Assembly (NCBI GenBank): GCA_015680685.1
Contig: MNCI01007695.1
Span: 49,275-113,274 of the forward strand
Direction: 5' to 3'
DNA: 64,000 nucleotides
From: Gnetum montanum
Lineage: Eukaryota; Streptophyta; Gnetopsida; Gnetales; Gnetaceae
Position 1 is the first letter of the stretch. Every line of letters starts with the position of its first letter. The notes below the pieces were generated by a model that searched no databases, was not told the origin of the DNA, and worked only from the letters and a program-made list of their open reading frames with translations. Positions 58,387-64,000 of this stretch are shown here, piece by piece. The position numbers were made by a program, and so were the translations under genes.

Positions 58387-60047
58387 ATGGAGCCCTACCA
58401 GTGGATGCCTAATAATCTCATTCAAAACATTAGCTATGAGGTAGGTACAGACTATGAGGAGCCCCTACAGGAAGAGCAAGATGAATTTGAGGCTCGATAT
58501 GAGCATGATGACTCTTTTCACATCTCATTCTAGGGGACAACCTCTGCTTTCATTCCTTTACAATCCTACCTACCTATCTTTTTAGAGATAGTCATAAGCC
58601 CGGTGTCACCTCCTAGGTCCATGCCTATGGTGGCAACTCACCAAACACAACACATGTGCCAAGATGTGTCACATCCTTTTAGCTTGCCTTTTTTCATACA
58701 ATAGCAACCTATCTTATCATCTGTCTTAGCAATTGTTGCACTTGTGCAACCTTATGTGCACATTGTGCACATTCCTTTGCTAGATACGACTTACGTGTTG
58801 TACATCCCACCTATTGTGTTAGCACCCTTCGTAATGGCCCAACCCACAAACATGTGGTGTGGCCTAGCCACTATGCCCATGACATAGCCCACATAATAAG
58901 CATCACACATAGTTGCACAACCTATAGCTAGGTCATGGGCCCCCCAAATAGCATAGTGGGAAACACAACTCATGTAGCTCACTATGACCTACTTAATTCT
59001 AGATGAAGCCTTTTAGCTTATTTAGACTCTAAACGAAGAGGTCAAGTGGCATAAGGCTACCTCCTCTAAAATCACCCATGTGATGGACTTCTACTAGGAT
59101 GATCCAATCAATCTTGTAGGGCCACCAATGACATTACCTACTGGGATCCCACTACCCTAATTCACCAAATACAACAATGAAGGAGACCCTAATACCCATT
59201 TGGTGACCTTTCGGTATGAATGCCTCCTACTACAAGCATGGCCACATGCCATTATCCATGTGTTTACCATGTCCTTAATCGGCCAGATGCTAGATTGGTA
59301 CCATGCACTCCCCAGGGCCTCCATATCTTCTTTGGAGGAATTTCTTAGTCAATTCATCACATGATTCAAGTATAACTCGAAGCCTGAGGCAACCCTAGAC
59401 CAATTAATGCAAATTAAGGAAGGCCACTTAAGGCTTGTGCAAAAATTCATTCAACACTAGAGCACATTACTTAATGAAATCCATGAGACCATCGTAGATA
59501 TGCACATGCTAGCTATTTTTAAAGGTGTACTAAATGACTTCATTAAGTCAAAATTGTAATACCTTGCCCTACAATCCTTGAGCCAAGCATTCACTCAAAC
59601 TAAGAGCATTCAAGATGCAGCAAAGGCCAGCAAGGATCCAACCTACATGGCCTATAAACATTTTCACACTACGAAAGATAAGAACAAGGGCAAGAAAGGA
59701 ACCAAAACTATAGTAATAGTGGCCAATGAAGCCAAGAAAAACAATTCTAAACCAATGGCCAAGCCACTTAAGGCCCTAGCCAACAACAAGGCTTCTGGCT
59801 CTGGCACTACGGCAAGCAACTAGCCTACATTGTTGGAAATCATGGGGAAAGTTGTCCTAAGGCCAAAATTTGAGTGCAAGGATCATTCAAAGTATACACT
59901 ATTGCCCATCAATCTATTGGAGCTCTTGGATCAATTGCTTCATGTTGGATGCATCTAGTATAAGTGGATGTTCAAGGATGCTCGCAAGTGGCATGATCGA
60001 TATTGTGAGCTCCTCAAGAACCCCTTAGCTACACTACCAAATTAACC
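58387..60047 (+). pseudogene. gag: Element 3 gag, one frame with stops
   Basis: ATG at 58387 starts MEPYQWMPNN. An acidic N-terminus, a Pro/Val-rich middle and the gag core follow: DDPIN near 59100, YNNEGDPNTHLVTF near 59170, LDWYHALP near 59290 and SSLEEFLSQF near 59325. The basic KDKNKGKKGTK tail lies near 59680 and a KHDRFYE-equivalent block (RKWHDRYCELLKN) near 59985. I found in-frame stops, chiefly TAG, TAA and TGA one transition away from CAG, CAA, CGA or TGG, and no clear frameshift between 58387 and 60047. Confidence 0.85.
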
Positions 60048-61720
60048 GTTTGGTTCCTAAAATTTTAGGCTTGACTGACTTTTCCATTATCACCAATTAC
60101 CTGGTTATGACATAGAATTTTTCATGGCCTTATAGGATGACATACAATGCATGATTGATTGGGATAAGTTGGTCCTTGATGCAACCAACCCTGTTCATCT
60201 CCAAAACCAATCAACAAGGGTCTATAAGGACCCTCTTAATGTAAGTGGTATAGAGTATACCATTAATGCTATCAGTGTTGATGACAACTTAGAGCTAGCA
60301 TAGGATCCATTCATAGTTTGTGTGCCCTCTGGTAACATTGGGATCCACAAGACATCAACTAGTTTGAGAACCCCTTTCATTATTAGAGCACCACCTTAGA
60401 CATCCATAACATCCTTTGTGGTCAAGGTCCTGCACCATGTTGTAGCAACAATAACCCAATCATCCTTTATTGTAAGGATGTCACAATGTGTATAATCCTC
60501 ACCTACCAGGAGTCTAATGGTGGGAAATGCATCAGTTGCTACTTGCCCAAGGTCCCATCCTACAAGCAATGCCAATAGGAAATCGAGGTGGCAACCTAGA
60601 AGGCCTAATGAATGCATCACAAATAGATTAGGTAGCACTATGAGCAAAGGGTACTAGGCCCATTAAAGCCCATCCCTTGTCCTCTATTCCCATGGCCAAA
60701 TCAATCAAGAAGGCCAACACAAGCAACCAACAATAGAGCACTAAGGCTCTAAAACAAGCAAGGCAAGCGAAGCCCAAATCTTCCCCATGAGAGATTCATC
60801 TCTTGAGTTGCATGGAGGAGATGAAGGCCAACAACAAGGTAGTAGATAGTGGCAAGGACTTTCTTGATGTATTGAAACAAGTCAAATAGGCTTTAAAACA
60901 AAAAAACATTACACTGAGTTTGTATGACTTGAACATAACCTCCTTTGCCCATCATGAAGCATTGGTTTGCATGTTGACCTCCATTCTTGTTATGGAGGAC
61001 ATCCCAATGGATGAGCAATCCATCCATGCTATGATTTTGCCTCTTGTTCTACAAGAATCAAGCTCAATCCCCTAGCATTCCATGATGAAGTGATTAAGAT
61101 TGACCCTAAGAAACATTAGGTCTTTACTGCACTAATGTTTATCACAATTTGCATTGGGAAATGTAGAATCCAAAGGGTAAATGTCAACAATGGGGTGACA
61201 ACTAATGTCATCTCATACACAGTCATTGATAAGCTAGGTCTTGCCAACCAAATCAAACCCATAAAGATAATGTGCCTAAAGTCCTTTAGTGGGTCATACA
61301 TTGTCGTAAGGGGAACAATCATGAGAGCCTTCATGGTAGGAAAGTAATTCCTCACCATTGCAAAATTCATTATAATTGAGGAGATGCTCAAATTCAACCT
61401 GATCTTTGGGTAGGCCTTGACTAGCCCAACTGTAGGCTGTCTCCTCTCCAAGCCACCAAGAAATTCACCTTCCATATGAAGGTGGTGAGGTTATCATCTA
61501 TGGTAATAATACAACCCCTCTGACTATCAGCAACATTGATATAGAATAAGGGTCAGAGGTGGAGTTCCATTATGACGTGCATCCTATGAAGGATGAGAAT
61601 GAAACATGTGAGGTAGACCAACCTAAGAGACCAAAGGGAGCCACTAACCTCCTAGAGGATGCTTCATGGGTAGAATTGCCCTTTGACATAGCTAATGAAG
61701 GTCAAGAATGCTCCTCCTAA
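60048..61720 (+). pseudogene. Element 3 gag-pol linker and aspartic protease, broken
   Basis: The protease would cut the gag-pol polyprotein. A retropepsin-like fold is visible at about 61130-61410: VNVNNGVTTNVISYTVIDKLGL stands where VDxGAxxNxIS is usual, so the catalytic Asp of the Asp-Ser/Thr-Gly triad reads as Asn. Downstream comes a hydrophobic stretch ending FNLIFG at about 61410, parallel to the YNLILGR block. The 60.05-61.1 kb part has scattered gag-pol linker phrases and many stops. Element 1 has no counterpart. Confidence 0.6.
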
Positions 61721-62280
61721 CCCACATTGGGTTAGGAAACAACTACGCGACTAAGGCATCCCCTTAGTCCAATGTGCATTAGGTGCTTGCCTACCTGAAA
61801 CATCTGCATGCTTCACTTGCTTGTATCTTTTTTGTGCATTTACATTTGGATGTTTGCATTGTTTACATAGTTATGCATTTACTTCTTTTTATTTATTCAT
61901 TTTCATGCAGTTTACATTTTTAGCAATTATTAGATTACACATGAAAAACATTAAAATACATAAAAAATTATAAAATTCAAAATTGCAAAAATAATGGCCT
62001 GAAAAGCCCTTAAACTAACACATGGCCCAGAATGGCCTGAAACTACTAGCATGGACCACCATGGCCTAAAACTAGCAATTGTTATGGCCTAGTCACATTA
62101 AATTCATAGCATTATTAGCATCAAAACACTTAGCAAATAAATTCAAAAGTCTTACACATCATGAACTCCATATGTCAAAATATCCATCACATTTCATAAA
62201 AATAATAGTACATAGCATGGTCATTTGTGCCATGTGATAAAATACACAAAAATGCAAAAATGCCCAATAGTAGGGCTACA
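61721..62280. repeat. Spacer between protease and antisense gene in element 3, with ATGGCCTRAAACT motifs
   Basis: It is T-rich then A-rich, followed by three or four copies of ATGGCCTGAAACTACTAGCA or ATGGCCTAAAACTAGCAA at 61995-62090. It corresponds in position and motif to 4985-5490 and 10975-11030 of element 1. Confidence 0.65.
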
Positions 62281-62284
62281 TTAG

Positions 62285-62610
62285 GATATGCTCAACCAGT
62301 GGTACTAGGTGGGGTGGAGGTCCTTATTCATCCGTTGCACTGGTAGGGCCTACAACATTGCCTAGTGCTTGTCAACAATACAACAGCAATAAAATAGTGA
62401 ACCTGTAAGCAAATGTACAATATACAAATTAACATAAAAAACTAACATGAGAGGGTCTTGAATTACTCATGTCTAGAGGCAAAATATTAAGGCCTTCTTC
62501 TAAGTGTTTGAGGATCTTGACCTCAGATAGCCATGTCTAGTCCTCCTGGCCAAAGTCAATCGCTGCAAGGGTCTTGCCTTTGTCCATGGTGGTTCTGTTG
62601 GCACATTTTG
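62285..62610 (-). pseudogene. Element 3: 3' exons of the same antisense gene
   Basis: On the minus strand the block from about 62605 reads MDKGKTLAAIDFGQED followed by EVKILKHLEEGL, matching MDKGKTLAHIDLGLEED and KVEILRCLKANLG of element 1. A last exon after an AG border near 62370 reads GNVVGPTSATDE, matching GHVTNGVGPSGARVDDEE at 5595-5560. Exons 1 to 6 are missing because the element is cut off at 62610. Confidence 0.7.
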
Positions 62611-62734
62611 GCAATTTCATGGAACAATAGCCAAGTCATATTTATACAACATCATCACCAATTCTCTAAAATACCAAGAGCAGTAGAATTCTGAAAATTA
62701 TGCTCATTAATAGCTTTTTAACTAGTTTTTTTTG
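62611..62734. other. Junction between element 3 and the kinase fragment
   Basis: The element-like sequence stops near 62610. A T-rich tract TTTTTTTTGTTGGAG ends at 62740 and could be a splice acceptor before the kinase-like block. No target duplication was recognised. Confidence 0.35.
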
Positions 62735-62970
62735 TTGGAGAATGGGTATCAGTGAAAGGAGATGTTTACAGGTTCGGGGTGGTCACTTTGGAGGTCATGA
62801 CCAGAATGAAACCCACTGATGAGATTTTTTCTAGTTATCCAAATTTATCAAAGTGGATCTCCATGTCTCTAGAGAAAAATTTGGCACAAGAAAGAAGAGA
62901 AAAAGTGAAGGATATAATGGCCAAAAGTAGAGACACTTGCTCTATTGAACTAGGAGATGACTATATTTGA
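62735..62970 (+). pseudogene. LRR receptor-kinase C-terminal kinase fragment
   Basis: VSVKGDVYRFGVVTLEVMTR, then KPTDEIF and LSKWI, is the subdomain IX region of plant LRR receptor-like kinases, which phosphorylate targets at the plasma membrane. The invariant Asp of that subdomain (GDVY) is present. The preceding APE-type region and the whole ATP site are missing, and the end after about 62890 (QERREKVKDIM ...) diverges from the family. It is a single exon fragment at most. Confidence 0.75.
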
Positions 62971-64000
62971 ACTAAGATATGTGGCTATCACGAAAGTAGT
63001 TGCAGAAATGCAATAGTAAATGGAAGAGTGCTTAAGGGATTCATTTAGGGTTCCAACAACTACATGGGCACCTGCATTAGCAGCAGCAGGATTGGCCAAC
63101 CATTCTAGTGCTAGGTCATCCTGTGACTACCCCAACAAAAATCAATGTTGAACGCTGGCGTGGCTAGTGAGCATGCCTCCATGGCAGTCCCGCAGCACAA
63201 AATACCTATGGAATGGATTCCATCTAGATATTTATTAAGGGGTATCCATTCTCTTATTTGTTCTTCCGAGAGCACCTATGCAAAGGAAGATGTTTCGAAT
63301 TATTCCAGAAACAGAAGCCAAAGAGTCACATCAAATCATGTCACCAATGAGCTACCTCGTGTAGTTGCAAATGAAAACCCTTACAAATCATTTGCTGCTT
63401 CAGCACTCTTTTCTGGGCGATTTTGGGCTCCTTGCAGAGCCTATGGAAGCAACAACATTGAATCATGGCATGTAGCCACTTGAATCATGTGGCTCCTATG
63501 TGTGAATGCTAACACCTGCTCCATTGGTTTTTTATACAGAAATTGGATATTGAAATCATTGTCCCTTCTGCTGATTATCAAGTTTCTTTTGTTGTTTTTT
63601 CTAACCAACAATTTTTGAGTATTGGGCCTTCCAAGAAGCTACACTACAACTGCCTCTATCACAGTCGCAAAATGATCCTGATGTTGATTCAAAATTCAAG
63701 TTATTAACGGCGGTAGCAAGCAAGTTACAACAATAATGGAGCCTCATTCTTTAGAGAATTCCCCGTTTCTTGCTCAAGAAGTTTCCATCAAGGGTTATTA
63801 GGACATCTCAGGTCTTGCTGCAATCTAGAACCAACAAGAGATCTGGCCACCAAAAAGTTTTCCAAGGCAAGACTATGACAGCAAAAAAGAAAAAGTAGGA
63901 ACCTGGACTTACCAATGGCGTCTTCATGCTAAACCTGAACTGCAATAACCACCACACAAATTACATAATGGCAAGCAATGCTATGTGTTGACACTATACA
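62971..64000 (+). other. Unrecognised, partly coding-looking sequence at the window edge
   Basis: The clean open stretch 63145-63483 (112 codons) has a RYLLRGIHSLI segment reminiscent of organelle presequences but no known domain. Another phase near 63620-63760 reads EATLQLPLSQSQNDPDVDSK and KLLTAVASKLQQ, which looks protein-like. These could be exons of a gene extending beyond the window or captured fragments. No function is assigned. Confidence 0.3.

Larger units (their letters stand above)
55858..62610 (+). mobile_element. Element 3: truncated Tat-lineage element related to element 1
   Basis: The 5' LTR, primer site, leader, gag, protease, motif spacer and the 3' exons of the antisense gene are present in that order, then the sequence changes abruptly near 62610 to receptor-kinase-like DNA. 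LTR start, LTR end plus spacer, primer site and gag all match element 1. RT, integrase and 3' LTR are missing. Confidence 0.87.

Overview
The window is repeat-dominated nuclear DNA from a seed plant, most likely a gymnosperm such as a conifer. The evidence is very low gene density, large old nested LTR retrotransposons, L1-type LINEs with plant zf-RVT tails, and decay mostly by stop codons one C-to-T or G-to-A step from a sense codon. The species cannot be determined. No intact ordinary host gene is visible. The nearest are a broken LRR receptor-like protein gene (30.6-32.2 kb), a receptor-kinase fragment (62.7-63.0 kb) and an unrecognised spliced-looking reading frame on the minus strand (28.6-29.3 kb).

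Layout. 1-655 and 17904-18240 are the two halves of an older repeat, split by a 17.2 kb Ty3/gypsy Tat-lineage element (element 1, 661-17898) with a perfect 5-bp target duplication. 18.5-20.4 kb holds the 3' part of a LINE, followed by a nearly full-length LINE (20512-26199). 26.2-28.5 kb is AT-rich and unresolved. 29.75-30.13 kb is a minus-strand remnant of an LTR promoter related to element 1. 33.7-38.2 kb is a decayed Ty1/copia element on the minus strand with two head-to-tail LTR copies. 43255-45497 is a solo LTR with a target duplication. 46636-53089 is a second LTR element (element 2, Athila/Tat-type primer site) inserted into a 30-bp minisatellite; it has a gag remnant, no visible pol, and an unusual extra ORF before the 3' LTR. 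A 767-base N gap (48030-48796) falls inside its gag. 55858-62610 is a truncated relative of element 1 (element 3).

Main result. Elements 1 and 3 belong to one lineage with the order LTR - gag (- protease) - spacer - [antisense spliced gene] - spacer - RT/RNase H/second RNase H/integrase - LTR. In element 1 the antisense gene runs from about 10510 down to 5515, has at least eight exon-like blocks with GT/AG borders (four of the six junctions I could phase keep the frame), and sits where Ogre/Tat elements carry an intron between protease and RT. Element 3 retains the 3' end of the same antisense gene after its gag-protease, so the gene was inherited with the lineage and is not a private insertion. 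Element 2 carries a sense-strand ORF that may share a domain with it.

The retroelement proteins would normally act together: gag forms the particle, protease cleaves the polyprotein, RT and RNase H make cDNA from the tRNA-primed template, and integrase inserts it. All copies here are broken by stops or indels and are not expected to be active.
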